NCBI GenBank assembly: GCA_024036415.1
Contig: JAMWET010007157.1
Coordinates: forward strand, 774,501-838,500
Length of the DNA stretch: 64,000 bases
Direction of reading: 5' to 3'
DNA from: Prochilodus magdalenae
Taxonomy: Eukaryota > Chordata > Actinopteri > Characiformes > Prochilodontidae
Shown: positions 12,460 to 25,252 of the stretch, in pieces
Layout: each line of letters begins with the position of its first letter
Numbering within the stretch: position 1 is the stretch's first letter
The notes under the pieces: generated by a model
What the model saw: only the letters and a program-made list of their open reading frames with translations
Database searches by the model: none
What the model was told of the DNA's origin: nothing
Translations under genes and position numbers: made by a program

Positions 12460-13132
12460 TAGACAATTTTGGCAAAAGTATTTGCTTGTCTGCCTTTACA
12501 TTCAAAAGAACTAGAGTGACATCCCATTCTTAATCCATATGGTTTAAAATTATGTTGCAACCACCCCCTTTGCAGCTATACCAGCTTCAACTCTTCTGGG
12601 AAGGTTTTCCACAAGGTATAGGAATGTGTTTATGGGAATTGATTGACCATTTTTCCAGAAGCATATTTGTGAGGCCAGACATTGAAGTTGGATGAAAAGG
12701 CCTGGCTCACACTTTCCGTTCTAATTCATCCCAAAGGTGTTTTATCGGGTTGAGGACTCAGGACTCAGGCCGGTCAAGTTCTTCCATATCAAACTCGTTC
12801 ATTCATGTCTTAAAGGACCTTAATGGACATCCGCAAACTGTTCCCACAATGTTGGGAGCATGAAATTGTCCAAAATCTCTTTGTATGCTGAAATATTAAG
12901 AGTTCCTTTCAGTGGAACTAAGGGGTCGAGCCCAAAAAAAAAAAAAAAACACACCATAAACCCCCCTCCACCAAACTTTACACTTGGGACAATGCAGTCA
13001 GATAAGTACCATTCTCCTGGCAACCACCAAACTCAGACTCATCCATCGGCTTGCCAGACAGAGAAACATGATTCGTCAACACCTGAATTCTACTATCTGA
13101 ATAGGTGAGTGAATACTTTTGGCAATATTGTG
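12460..13132 (-). mobile_element. Tc1/mariner relic with internal deletion
   Basis: Left end TTTTGGCAAAAGTATTTGC and right end GTGAATACTTTTGGCAATA are the inverted termini of a well-known fish Tc1-like family. Minus-strand translation of 12820-13023 gives [22 protein letters not shown] and [14 protein letters not shown], which belong to the core of that transposase. The family is normally about 1.6 kb, whereas this copy is 673 bp. The sequence jumps near 13075 from mid-transposase straight to the terminal region, so the whole DNA-binding half is missing. A second small deletion lies near 12825, and a 17-base A run interrupts the reading frame at about 12933. Not functional. Confidence 0.88.
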
Positions 13133-13325
13133 TATATATGTATAGATAGATTTTGTGAATGGCACAAATCTGGTGAGAATTTCCTGTAGATTGGGCCACT
13201 GCTGCTAGACCCAAATGACTTTGATACACCTGCAAAGTCAGCTGCCTCCTTCACACTATGGCCTTTGGCACACACAAAAGCAATCACTCCATTTTGTTAA
13301 TCATTTACATTCACTTTGCGATCCA
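13093..13325 (-). pseudogene. Tc1-like transposase N-terminal (HTH) scrap
   Basis: On the minus strand, starting with an ATG at 13325, the frame reads MDRKVNVND, a stop, and then GVIAFVCAKGHSVKEAADFAGVSKS. The latter has the spacing of the first helix-turn-helix of Tc1-type transposases (G.S..E.A...GVS). No catalytic domain follows, because the frame runs into the right terminus of the neighbouring relic. It is either a second truncated element or a rearranged piece. The assignment rests on pattern only. Confidence 0.4.
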
Positions 13326-13447
13326 TTTTCCACACATTCCATGAGACATTCACTCCACTGTGCCACCTTCACTGTACCACCAGAAGAGGTACAGAGAGGT
13401 ACAGTGCAGGTGGTACAGTTCAGTCAATGTCTCATGTGTAAAAATGG
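13323..13447. repeat. Inverted repeat / hairpin
   Basis: Left arm 13323-13366 and right arm 13407-13447 are inverted copies with a few mismatches. The left arm's words CATTTT.CACACAT, ATGAGACATT, ACTGTGCCACC mirror the right arm's GGTGGTACAGT, AATGTCTCATG, TGTAAAAATGG. The loop of about 40 bp itself contains GTACC/GGTAC. It sits at the upstream edge of the transposase scrap, so it may be a terminal-repeat pair brought together by deletion, or a fold-back MITE. Confidence 0.65.
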
Positions 13448-13896
13448 GTTGCAAAGCAGATGTTAATGACTGGCAATGTTTAATGAATGAAAGCTCATTC
13501 CTTACATCATCCAGATGATGAAACAGCTGATCTTACAGAGAAGCACTAAAAAAAAAATCATATATAGCCACTGTACATCTCTGTTGGATTCTGTCTCAAT
13601 TTTGATATATCCAGACACAGTTCAATTCTTCTTTAGTTTATCAGCATTTCTTGTAAAAGTCCAGTGACATCCAAAAGGCCAGATAAAAAAAATGGTGTAA
13701 TTTTTTTTTTATGGATATAGATATAAATTTATTAAGAATGTACAATCATTAATAAAAAATTACAGGTTAGCAAATATAACAACAGCACATTCTGTTTTTT
13801 TTTTTAAAATAAGGGAGAAAAAAAAGAAAGAAAGAAAGAAAGACCCCACCCCCTCTCTCTAAACACCAATATATAGAATTAAATTAAATTGTACTA
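13448..13896. other. AT-rich stretch with (AAAG)n
   Basis: Homopolymer A and T runs, plus an (AAAG)n tract at 13821-13842. This may include the 3' untranslated tail of the adjacent L1 fragment (read on the minus strand), but no clear poly(A) end or target duplication was found. Confidence 0.4.
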
Positions 13897-15063
13897 TTAC
13901 ATTTGACACAAATGACCACTAAAAATTAAATAAAAGAGCTGCAAGCAAACCAGTAAAGATTGACATAGATCATTCAAGCCCAGTCGTGTTAGAATGTTTA
14001 AAAGGGGTGTCCATATCCAGTCAAACTCTGTTAAGGTCCCTCGTATTAAATGGTGCATTTTTTCAGTAGTGCAATTTTTTTTGTTTGGAGCTTCTGTAGA
14101 TTTCCAGTTTTTAAGTATACATTTTTTTGCAGCCATAGATGCCAGAAAAACAAAGAATCTCCTGCTAGGAAGTAGTTTCACATCTCCAAACATCCAGATC
14201 TTGGGATCAGGGTCCAAATGAAATCCACACACCTCTGAGGTTATTGTGATCATATTATACCAGTAGGTCCGCAACTGTACACAACTCCACAGCATATTAA
14301 CAAGATCCTCAACAGATGTTTTGCACCTTTCAGAGATATTATTACTGAGTTTATTCCACCTATATAGAGTATAATATGTATGATGGACAATGTTAAATTG
14401 AATTAGTCTGTGCTGGGTAGATACTAGTACTGTCTGAAATGAATCCAGTAACTGCTCCAGCTATCATCTTCATATGTGCAGGTTAGGTCAAATTCCCATT
14501 TTTTTGAACTCTTTATATAAAATGGCAAGTTATCAATACTTTTGTGGAAATATGTTTGGGTTCCAACAGACACATTTCAAGTAAAGTTTCCTCTGGTTAA
14601 TTTAGGAATATCCCTAATGATTAGCTCCCAATCCAATGTCTGAACTGTAGATATTTTAAAAAGATTATGTCTGTGTAAACCATAGAACTCTGATCTGATG
14701 CCTTTCCTGATCCAGGTTTGTAATAAACCCTCTGCTAAAGTTGCAGAGATGTTGGGAATGTCTTTAAGAGGTGTGTTAACCAACAGGTATATCTAAGCCC
14801 AAGACAGAATGTAATTGATGCCATGCATCAAAAGTAGCCGAAATCAGTGTGTTTGGTGTGATTGCGGAAAGCTTTTTTTTAAGCCAAGAAAAGGAATAAC
14901 TGGTAATAATATAAGACCTTAATTCCAGTTGCTCTATTGCGACCCACCCCACATCACTACCCTTTGAAAAGATCCACATCCACAACACGCACAATTCTTA
15001 ATATGAGACATAAGACACAGATAGATATGGTTCCAGTCTTCCACAAGGGTACTGTCAAATTTA
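13897..15063 (-). mobile_element. 5'-truncated L1-clade LINE, ORF2 C-terminal part
   Basis: Three minus-strand frames in order (about 14994-14776, 14783-14577, 14295-13897) match the C-terminal region of fish L1-type ORF2 proteins. The first has WVAIEQLELRSY and ATFDAWHQLHSVLG, the second NTPLKDIPNISATL and LLQTWIRKGI, and the third YGFHLDPDPKIW-like sequence followed by FVFLASMAAKKCILKNWK. This tail lies beyond the reverse transcriptase domain, which is absent, as is usual after 5' truncation during target-primed reverse transcription. Frameshifts separate the pieces, so the copy is dead. Confidence 0.8.
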
Positions 15064-15840
15064 GTCTGTACTGATATTTAGAGTCATTAATCAGTTTTGA
15101 TAAAGTTTATTTTGACTGGACTTTTCCTGACCAGCTTCAGGCTGCTCAGTAATGCAGTCTCTATCATACCCACCCTTGTGGCAGAATCTGATCAATGTTA
15201 ATAAACCACAGCAAACCGCTTCTGTTCGCCAGCCAATTTTAACCCAGCCTCAGTGTCCGAACAAACCAGTTTCTCTTTTATTATCTGAATGAGTTGGCTG
15301 GTCAGCCTGACACTTTGCTGTAATTGTTACAAGGACAATTAAAAAAATTTCAAGTTGCATTGATTACAATACAGGATGAGACAGGCTTGTTAATTAACAA
15401 AGTTGTTGTTTTTGTGCAACTTTTGAACACTGCAACAAACAAAAAATGTATATATGTTCAATGTAACTTTGCCAAATTCTGCTGGCATCCATGCATAACT
15501 AGGATACGACTGTAAACCCCCACAAAACTGAGTAGGTAGATGACTACAACAAATTCTTTATAATATTTTGCATAAACGTTTACTGGACAAATTTACAATT
15601 GGTCAACAGTTTCTGTTGTATGTTTACTTTAAGTCAACAGGATTTCTGTTCTATCGACATGGAAACAATTAGAAGTACATACTTTGAGTACCTGCATTTC
15701 AGCATATCCATTTTTACTTTCATTCCACTACCTGAAAAGATGAAATATACCACATTTTACTACACCATGTTCTACATGTGTGTGTGTGTGTGTGTTTTGT
15801 TGTTTTTTAACACTGCACATTCATTGGATAGGACTTCCAA
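15064..15840. other. Unique stretch with short (TG)n
   Basis: No gene recognised. A (TG)9 tract lies at 15776-15794. Overlapping frames around it are chance. Confidence 0.4.
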
Positions 15841-16045
15841 CACTAGTCAGGTCAAGTCAATTCAAGTCAAGAGGCTTTTATCATCATTCCATCCATGTAC
15901 AAGTACTCAGTGGAGTGAAATTGCGTTTGTCCAGGAACAAGGTGCACCATAGAGCAAAAGAGTACAAAAAGCAAACATGCAGACATAAGTGTGTAAAGAA
16001 ACAATACACAATAAACAGACAGGACAGTGCAGCACCGACACAGGG
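15841..16045 (-). repeat. Interspersed repeat with AAGTCAAG...TTTAT end
   Basis: Begins with GTCAAGTCAA words, then GAGGCTTTTAT.ATCATT, CATGTACAAGTAC and GGAGTGAAATTGCGT, phrases of a very common fish repeat. The reverse complement of the same family is at 40500-40702. It probably derives from a LINE or SINE 3' end. The strand given assumes that the TTTATTGTCATT end is the 3' end. Confidence 0.6.
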
Positions 16046-17254
16046 ATTGCTCTTTCAAACTCTGCTGTCTGTGGCCAACTGTTGTCTTTCTCTTCCACAA
16101 ACTGAATGAATTAATTGCCAACAATCAAACCAAATATGTCAGCGATCTGGTACGAGTATGTCTCACACTGCCTAGTAAGACACTGTAAGAAAACAAGTGT
16201 GAAGAATTGTACTGGCATTTGTTTGTTCTCTGTCTTTCTCGTGTGGAGGCAGTACTGTTATGCACAGCATTTTGGAGGTAGGGAACACTGATTGCTCAGA
16301 CGTGAAATGAATAATACCTTGGGTTCTCTATGTTCTTGCACCCTCTGTCATGTCCATTTGTGCCAAAGTGAGGGCGTACACAGGTTTCGCTTTAGCAGCA
16401 ACACTCACCATGAAAGTTTAATGTGAATATGACTCTTTGTGCAATATTACTTTTAAGATAAGCAATGTTAGCGCATATAAGCAATGAAAACTTCATTAGA
16501 GGCTCATAAATGTTGCAGCATATAATTTGGGGCATCCAAAAGGTTTTGGTGATGCCTCTCGTGGGAAACGTCCGTGTTGTGTTGTCAGCATCTGGGAGAT
16601 TTGCTTTAAGGTTGCAGTTCAAAGATCATTGATTGTTACGCGCAGCTGGGCAGCTGGTGAGCTGAGATGAATGACTGATACACAATGATCTGGGAGGGGG
16701 GCAAAATGGAAGAATGAATTTCAAATAAAAGACTTTGACTATTTAAGCAAGGTACAAGTATAAAAATAAATATATATTATTTCCATATATGGAAACTGCA
16801 CATTGACATTGTGTGTATTTGTGATGTCAAATTAACATATTTATGGTTATTCAGCCTGCAGCAGTTTTAACCCAAACTTATTTTGTATTAGCGACAAAAC
16901 AGCAGCCAATCAGAACAGAGGTAATTTACATATCAGTTCTAAAGAGCAACAACATCCCCAAAATCACATGACACATGAGTCCATAAATGATATAACCAGG
17001 AGCAGCACCTTTAACATAACTGACAAGATGTTAGAATATGCTATCGGGTAGCAGCACAACGTCTTCATCCTCCCATATTGGACTGATTCTACTCCATGTT
17101 ACAGTTACTCACTTCTCTCGGGGTAGAAAGTAATATTATGAGGCAGGACAGGCTGGAGCCAACTGGTAATGTTTATTACTTTCATAAAAAATATTTAATC
17201 CTTATTTAATACATATGTATTAGGGAGAAAGATCGAAAAACAGTCATGAACATT
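16046..17254. other. Unique stretch
   Basis: No recognised gene or repeat. 16400-16700 and 16860-16990 carry balanced, motif-rich sequence with no frame of interest. Confidence 0.4.
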
Positions 17255-17415
17255 TTTGGTCCATCAATTGTTATAAATGGGTTAAAAAACCTTGAAGGCC
17301 CTTCAAAAAAATATATAAAATAAATATGCTCAAAGAACTATTTTAGTCCCATAAAGGGCCTTTCAGCAGGTGTTTCTTTAAAGAACCAATTTGGTAAATA
17401 AGAATATTTGAGTGA
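17255..17415. repeat. AAAGAACC-type interspersed repeat fragment
   Basis: Words CAAAGAACTATTTTAGTCCC, CATAAAGGGCC and TTTCTTTAAAGAACCAATTTG resemble the same short repeat family seen at 10165 and 38385. Degraded. Confidence 0.4.
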
Positions 17416-17510
17416 CGTTTAAGGAACTACCACATAATGCAGATATCCTCTATCGATTCTACATGTCCAAGCCAAGAAACATTTAGCAATCTTTATTTTT
17501 ATAACTCCAC

Positions 17511-17536
17511 AGAGAGAGAGAGAGAGAGAGAGAGAG
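17511..17536 (+). repeat. (AG)n microsatellite
   Basis: Thirteen AG units followed by an imperfect purine extension to about 17580. Confidence 0.95.
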
Positions 17537-19363
17537 GCAGACAGAGAGAAACAGAGGAAGAAAGGGAAATAAAGAAAGACAGCTCTCTTGACGGGGGCTG
17601 AGGATGAGTGCCTGAAATCCCCCCACACAAAGTGATGTGCTCAAGAGGAGCCTCTCAATATGCTTCCTTGATCTTTCAGCTTACATAATATAATTAAACA
17701 CTTTAAGCAGGCTTTAGTGAGGAAGGCAGAGTGTGTGCAGCACGCGGAGAAGGGTGGAAAATCCCTTAAGAAGGCCCATATGTGCCTCAGCGCTTGCACT
17801 GCTGCCTCAGAGTTGCGCACAGTCACTGCCGAAATCCCTTCGTTCCGCTGTTACTGCAGCTCCAAACACAGTGCAAAACACACACATATCATCTCTGTGG
17901 TAAGAGCAGCTCGAATCTTCTAAGCGGTAACGATATGTGAGAAGGAAAAATTGTTTAAAGAGTCCATACCCTGCATTTTCCCAGGGTTTAGCTGGTTTTC
18001 TTGAAATCCACTTGTGTGGTTTTATGGGAGAGAAAATGACTCCTAATTGGTATATGTATGACCTGTTCCATCTTTCATTTAGCCCTTAGCGGTTTTTGCT
18101 ACTTTCCCTTTATAACTGATATATATAAAAGATATATACTCTGACATATGCAAGCGTTATATAAAGCTCTATATTATTTTATAATAATCTCTGCTCTGAA
18201 TGGCTGCTGTATATCAAGTTCAGGCTGGATTCAACATAACTGGGGGGTGGTGTTGGGGGGTTAAACTAATGTTGAGTGAATTAATAAATTCATTTTTGTG
18301 TCATAAAAAAACTTTAAAAAAACCCAACTTTTATGTGGCTTAATTTATATATGGATTGCATTGACTGCAGTTGAACAATGAGTTGAGTTCTATTACATAG
18401 AACTTTTTAATCTAACCCTTTAAATAATATGAAGTAAACAAAAACTTGCTTTCTATCATATGAGCTCGGTAATATTCCTTGTATTGTTGTTTTCACTCTG
18501 TGCATTATTTTTGTGAGGTTTCATGTACCAAAACCGGTCCTAATTCCTGTTTACATGATATCCCTTTAAGACTGACATATGTCAACAACCTCGTTTCTGA
18601 GTGATTGGACTGTATTGTACCTCATTCAAAACCCAGTATGGGCTGAAATACTCCTTCTAACTTCAGTGTGTAGGGCAGAGCTAAACCGCTGAAGGCTAAA
18701 CAGGTAGATTTATGCAAATGTATTAGTTCCTGTTATATCATAAAAACAGTTCATTCAAAATTGCTCCTTATAGCTACCTATAAAAATGTAAAGCATTATG
18801 AGTATATTCATAAGATGTTTAATCTTTAGTTAAAGATGATAAAAATATATAATATAGTGCTATAATATAGACTTTTCAATGTTTAACAACAATTTTGAGT
18901 TATTTCTATTTGCATTGTCCTTACAAAAATGTTGTGAGCCACTGCCTCTTTTAAAAAAAAAAACAAAAAAAAAAAACAACATAGATTACAAAATGACAAC
19001 ATGACAATGGAAAGAGAATATGCAGGCAAAACAGGAAGGTATCACTGAAAAGTTAAGTAAAATCAAACAGCCCATCCAAATCATATTTGCTCCACATTTG
19101 GCATCTGGCATTTCATTTTTATATCTTTGCAGAGTGGCCGCGTTTTGAGTGTGCACTCTGCTTCATGTGTGTACTCAGTGTTTGTAATAACGGGAGAACA
19201 TTTCCTGGAGTACAGCTCCAGCGCAGCTGTGCTGATTGCTAAAGACTCTGTTGTGTGCAGTGATAAGAAAAACTGGAGGCAGGACAGACAAATATACAGA
19301 TGTGATAATCAGAGGCTTATGTAACGCTGGCAAGCAGTAATCTAAAGCCAAAAGCCCTCCATT

Positions 19364-19369
<6 letters not shown>
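17537..19369. other. Unique stretch
   Basis: No gene recognised. 18520-18720 has phrases suggestive of a degraded short interspersed repeat (CTAAACCGCTGAAGGCTAAAC), with a partial echo at 20650-20720, too weak to call. A short run of A/CA lies at 18951-18980. Confidence 0.4.
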
Positions 19370-19394
<25 letters not shown>

Positions 19395-19395
19395 C
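19370..19395 (+). repeat. (CA)n microsatellite
   Basis: Thirteen CA units in a pure tract. Confidence 0.95.
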
Positions 19396-19544
19396 TAACA
19401 GAATCGTTCCATTTTCTGACAGTGCCAACACTGTAAATCCATGCTACAACCAATCTTTCCACGATTTGTTCTCCACTATACACTGTTACCTAGTTTAAAT
19501 ACGATGTTGTAGAAAAGTGTTTAAAGGGCCTATATGCAATAATG

Positions 19545-19572
19545 TTTATTTATTTATTTATTTATTTATTTA
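19545..19572 (+). repeat. (TTTA)n microsatellite
   Basis: Seven tandem TTTA/TTAT units, followed by TAAAAAGGGC. Confidence 0.9.
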
Positions 19573-21065
19573 AAAAGGGCTCTTATAACATTGGCAGAGG
19601 CCTATATACACAAATCAGTCCATATTTATGTTTACAGAACCATATTTTACCACCTCTTTACCCATTAATATTAAACACACAGTCGTTACTGCACCTTTAA
19701 GGTTGATGTATGTAAATGAGTTCAGTTTTGATGTCCTGTGTCATGTCACAGGAGCAAAGAACTTACTTGCAGGTGGATAACACAGGCATATCTCGATTAT
19801 AACGTGATAACGCACAACAAATCTCCATAACTCCACAATTTACTGTATTAAATTTTTAATATATATGCATATTTGCACCAGGCACACATGTAACTACAGG
19901 CTTTAAAGATGTTTTACCACATATACACTGCAAAAGCATGAAACCAAACATGAACCAACTCAACTTACCCTTCTAGGGTCACTGCATTTCCTGCCAGCTC
20001 TAGAGACTACATGAACCATCATAATCATCCTGATGTGCCGTTTAGCTTATTGGCTGCAATAACCGATATGGTGTTCTCTATTAGGCACACACTCTACCAT
20101 GGCTACATTTACACAGAATCATGCAGAGAATCAAACAACGCTTTTATTTTGAGTGCGTTGAGTGCTAACACTTAGCGCATAACGCGTATGAGCGCTAATG
20201 TTAGCTTCTCATAGTGACCTGATGTAGTAATGCTTTCTACTGATAGTGATCATTTAAAAACAGGGATTAACACATCATCATACCATACTAGTTTACATTC
20301 TGGAGCTCTTATTGGTGTATAATAAGTCTGGTTGGTATATGACAGAGAAGAACTTGCTAACTGTGATGCACTGTGCTGCTAGTGTTATTAAACAGAGGAT
20401 GCTTGATGCTAATTGCAGCAGTTCTACCTGCTTTAGAAAGCTTAAAATCAGTAAAACTAAAAATATTACACACATTAGTTGTATGTTTGACATTACAGCC
20501 TCAATCACAATGTAATTGCAATGTTATGATCAATGTTTTATCTGTTATGATTGCATTTATTGTAAATTGTGGCATATATTGAGCTACTTCCATTCTTGTG
20601 TGTGTCTCTGCCCAGATTGTCTTGAAGCCCTTTGTTTACAAACAGTGAATTTGCTCCATTATGCCTCATTTAAAAAGCGGTGTAGGCTCCTTAAGTTCAA
20701 CAAAGCTGGTTAGGGCTAAACTGATGGAAGCTGAATAGAGTGATGTTTTCACATAATCACAAAAACAATCATACGGAGCCTCTGCTGAATGATATGTTTT
20801 GAAATGTGTTTATATTAAGGATATTTGAAACAGCAGTCAGATATCAAATATTACTAATATATTATTAATAATAGATAGTTATTGTCAATAATCATTAATA
20901 ATAATTAAAAAAAACAAAGACTAACCTACCTTAGAACTATTTTTAGAATTCTTAACTGTGCTATGACCCTTCCTGATTTATGTAACATTAGGAATCTTTG
21001 TGTTTTCCTATAGGCGTGCTTTGTGATTAGGCAGATTAACATTTAGCCTGCTGATGGTATCTCCC
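19573..21065. other. Unique AT-rich stretch
   Basis: No gene or clear element recognised. Short frames between 20290 and 20715 overlap on both strands without motifs. Confidence 0.4.
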
Positions 21066-21559
21066 TGTGACGATGGACAAACAGATTGTGACGCACGCTG
21101 AACTAAAAGCAAGGCCCAGTTTATTAAAGAGGTTTGTACTGAAACACAGCAACACCAAGAACAAGGCAATACAATCAAGAGCTAAACTGAGTCAGAGTCA
21201 ATAAACAGGCAGGAGTCAAACCAAGCAGACAATCAGACCAAGCAGAGGTATCAAAGTGAATAAACAAAAAGAGTAAACCAGAGAATCAAAATAGAGTCAA
21301 AGCCAGAGTAACAAACAAGATCAAACAAAGAGAGAACGCTCAGTACGCAACAGAGAGCCAATACTTCGCAATGAGCCAGTACGAGAGAGAAGCATTTAAA
21401 CAAACAAACTAATTTACATCAGGTGATCAATATTCTGGAGATGGAGAGCGAGGCAACAAGTTGTGATTGGGCAAGGAAGGACACATGACATCATGTGGTG
21501 GATTATGGGAAATGCAGTCCGGGAGATTGGAGGTGAGAGGAGAACCAGCAGACATGACA
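21066..21559 (-). mobile_element. Probable solo LTR (reverse strand)
   Basis: A 494-bp segment whose minus strand starts TGTCATGTCTGC and ends CATCGTCACA, giving TG...CA termini. On that strand an AATAAA polyadenylation signal (in CTTTAATAAACTGGG) lies about 75 bp from the end, and a TTTAAATGC box lies upstream as a possible promoter element. These are the expected parts of an LTR. The five bases on each side (CTCCC and GCCCC) match only partly, so a target duplication is not secure. No internal retroelement sequence is attached. Confidence 0.55.
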
Positions 21560-24200
21560 GCCCCACTTGTATTTGCATGCTTGTTGACACTGAAGCAGAT
21601 CACAAAAACTTCATGTTTACTAATTTACTTTGTGTTGATGTCAGGAACAATTTCATTTTCCTTTCTAGGTGTTTTTTGACATGTTACTCCTAAACCAACC
21701 AATCAGAGCCGAGCTCATCAAATCAATCATGAACTCACCAAAAAGGGCCAATTAGGTTGTTTCCTTACATATCTTCTAAGAAATTCAGAGATTTACATTT
21801 AAACATTTAAAAAGCTGCTCTTTAGAGTATAGAAAACCTCCTTAACGTTCACACAGTGCAGGATTTCTTGCAGACCCAGCTTAGTTGGATCTAACCATAG
21901 TGATTACTTAGTATAAAGTAATTCCATTACAGATTTTGAGAAATATTGGCCCATAATAAACATTTACAATATATTGCTAAAGTTAAGGAACTGCCACAAC
22001 CCATGTGCTCTTTAAATCATAAACAATTATATTTACAGTGCACTGCAGAGGCATGATTGCATACAGCGGTTTTTTTTTCCATGGTTTCATTTGACTGACA
22101 ACATAGGATTTTCTTAGAAATGCACTAGCCATTTCTATTTCAGACTGAGGGACAGGAGTGAAATGAACTTGACGTTATTATATATATATTTTCTTCCATG
22201 CTCTGCTTTTATTAAAAACAGAGTCAAACCTCAGGCTTTCTATTTTGTATTGACATGTGGGCAATGCTTTACCATTTCGGCTGGGCCTTGACAGCCATAA
22301 ACTGCAGAACTGTTGAGTTGAGCACTTTCTGGACATGAAACAATTTGGCCATGCCTGTCACAAGAACGCCTCTGTTCCCCTATAAACTTCTAAACTCCTT
22401 TTATCCAAGCAGACAGACAGACGGGCTCTGGACTCTCTGAGGGTTCTCTATGAGCCCTGGGTGGCTGAATGCTGGAATTTTAGCATGTGTCTGCCATGCG
22501 AGCCAAGATTAATGCAGGATCCGGAGTGAGTTTGAGACGCTCGCCTCTGTCGTAATCTACGCCGGAGGGGACTAGAGCTTATTTTACCCTCAGTAGGGAG
22601 GGGTAGGTATGGTAGACAATGTAATGTGAGAAAGGCTGGTGACATGCTTCGCTAGCACACTAAAACAGCATCGCTTAGGGGAGAAGGAAGCTCCAGCACC
22701 TCCAAGTCTGCAGTAACGTTCGCAATGTGCTGCTGTGAACGATTTAGCTGCTCATGTACTCTTATTAAGAAGCTTATGACGCACATCTATTGCTTTAAAT
22801 ACCACAAAATGCTCACGTCACACAACTGCCACAGATTTTTTTGGAGGAAGGAATATGTTGCCATGGCTTTTAATGCTGCCATAAAACGCTTTTCAAAGAA
22901 TAGCAATTCTATGCACTGCAGTGTGTGCCAATTAAGACCTAAACTGTAGAGCAAAGCAACCTCTGCTGATGTGAAGGGAGGAGAAAATAAGAAACGGTCA
23001 TTGCACATATTGTACAATGCAATTAGACCCGGGAAAAGAAAAGAAACCATTGTTTCCTTAGGTACTATTTAGATGGAATCACATTTATATGGGAAGCTGA
23101 CGTAATTAGCACCCAAATCCTGTCTATCAACTTCTTTCATCTGTCATCTATACCTGCTACAAAAACCAAGCAGTACCCCAAGAACCCCACATTAATGAGA
23201 CAGTGTGAATCCACTGTGAATTGCTATGCCTCATGTTCTGGAGATTTATGCAATTTTTTTTGAGAATAACTTAAAGCATATGTTTGTATGTGGCCCAAAT
23301 CAAACCAATATGTACTGCTACCCCTCAAGCATACTTCTCTAAACAATAACACTATCAGGATGAACAGATTTGAATTTGTTGTTGTCTCTAAAACAATGAC
23401 ATCGCTACACTGCATTTGCTTAAGAGTTAGGTAGATGGTTAGGATCAGTAAGAAAAAATATTCTTGGTATTTGTTGTGGGGATGCTGTGTTGTCCAAGGG
23501 GCCTGGCTGCTGGTTGATTCTATAGCTTCACTGGCAACAAAATGTTTGATTTAACAAGTCTTCTTCTGGAAATGCTCTCTTCTAGTTTGGTAAGACTTCA
23601 CCACAACTGAGATCTTACCTATCACCTACTCTTCTGTCTTCAGTTCAAATTTATAAATATCCAATGGCAAGTTTTTAAGAGGTACTCTGGGCATAGTTAC
23701 AGTTGCTGGCTATGCAGGACCAATTGGGTAAACCGATTTGCTATAGCGTCACCCCGACAGACCAGTGCTGCTGTTAAGAATACCAAAGACAGACGCTCAC
23801 TGATTTTGGGTTAAGCAGATAAACAATGTCCTTTCCCCCTAATTTAAGCCTTTATGTTTCCGAACATACAGTATAAGGTTAAAATATTTCCAGTGGTCTT
23901 AATGCCGAGGGCCCTGATTATGATTAAATGATATGTTTTTGCACGTTTTTTCCATGTGAGCTTCCAGACATACTGCCTAAGGCTACTTAATGTCATCAGG
24001 CTGTGCAAATTAGGCAAATCAACAGTCCAACTTCCAATGGTAAAATTACATTATCTCACCTATAATACTTCATTTCACAAGGTAGCACTATGTCGATTTT
24101 AGGCTAAAGCTTCATTTTCTTTCAGGTTGATAATGCTACATTTGCCCAGCATCACTCTAAAGGAGCATCCTATGAGCAAGTTTAAATATATTTAAATACA
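21560..24200. other. Unique stretch
   Basis: No gene recognised. 22690-23060 is compositionally balanced, with words such as CTTATTAAGAAGCTTATGACG, and could be a conserved non-coding element. Short two-strand overlapping frames (22725-23050) have no protein motif. Confidence 0.4.
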
Positions 24201-24240
24201 TAAGATAAGATTGGATGAGATAAGATAAGATAAAATAAAA
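24201..24240 (+). repeat. (AAGAT)n-like simple repeat
   Basis: Imperfect TAAGA/TGAGA/TAAAA units. Such tracts often form the 3' tail of fish LINE/SINE copies, but no body was recognised upstream. Confidence 0.7.
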
Positions 24241-25166
24241 TACATAAATAGAACGAGAGGTAGACTAAAGTGCAGGTTTACAGAATACAAAATAAGAAAT
24301 TACAGAATACAAATAAATATACATGTAAACAAATGCAGCACAATTATGGGCGGGAAGGAGACCTAATTGCTAGCCAAATGTAAATATTTCATAATATGTC
24401 ATATTTCTGGACATAGCATATTAAAAACCACAGTAGAAACAAAATTGATGGTCAAGCATTACTTTAACACTTCCCAAATTGTGTGTGCTTTTCATAGACC
24501 TGCTCTCAGCTGCTTAATGAAGATCCATCAAAAAAGGTTCAATTAATCTGACACTAAAATCAGCAAGAGCTGAAAGCCTATAAAAGAACACGTTTAAAAG
24601 TGACAACTCATGTCATACCATATTTTCATCACTTTCTCCTGGAGATAATCCACATTTAGTGATGTGGCAGCTTATCTCCACAAACTTCAGCTCTGCTCAG
24701 TTTTATTCCTGGCTCTTATGAGTTTTATTCCTGGCTCCACCATGCTGCTGCTTCTATTGTTTCCTCAGTGATCCAGCTGTGGACTGGGTGACTGTGGGCA
24801 TTTCATTATGATTTTTATAACTGTCAAAGCATATCTCTACACACTCTGTAAAAAAGAGATGAGTTGGAAAGTCAATTCCCAATATAGTCTCTTCTCTCCT
24901 CCCATGAGGGTGCTACTTCATCTTTAGAAGCTATTGGTCATGCTGCACACTAACTTTCCTCCCAATTAAACATGGCTGATTGGTTCTTAGGAACTCTCAA
25001 ATCAGGCATCATACCTAAGAAACTAAATCCTGAACACTAGCTGCAGAGAACACCTAAAACAGCTAAGTGTAACTGCTATTTACTGACGCAATCACCAGTA
25101 ATTTGCTTCATATTATAATTAAAATAAAGCAAAAAGTTGTTAAAGGCCATGGTGTTTAAGTTATCC
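24241..25166. other. Unique stretch
   Basis: No gene. A 16-bp phrase AGTTTTATTCCTGGCT is directly repeated at about 24700 and 24720. Confidence 0.4.
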
Positions 25167-25167
25167 T

Positions 25168-25252
25168 GTTCCAACTTAAACAGTGCAGCAGTTACATTCT
25201 GGCACCCCAGTCATTATAATACCTGCTGCACCATTCAAGAAAGAATGGGAAT
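25168..25252. repeat. Small element of the ACCATTTAAGG inverted-repeat family
   Basis: Left side TTCCAACTTAAACAGTGCAG and right side CTGCTGCACCATTC...GAATGGGAA are approximate inverted repeats. GCAGCAGTTACATTCTGG on the left mirrors the TAATACCTGCTGC on the right. It resembles the larger 34075-34350 element and looks like an internally deleted member. Confidence 0.45.

Noticed and set aside
15599..16124. Frames of 85-117 codons on both strands
   Set aside because: They overlap a TG microsatellite and an interspersed repeat, and all frames are similarly open with no motif.
18520..18720. Possible MITE shared with 20590-20720
   Set aside because: Only short phrases (CCGCTGAAGGCTAAAC-like) recur; similarity is too weak and the ends are not visible.
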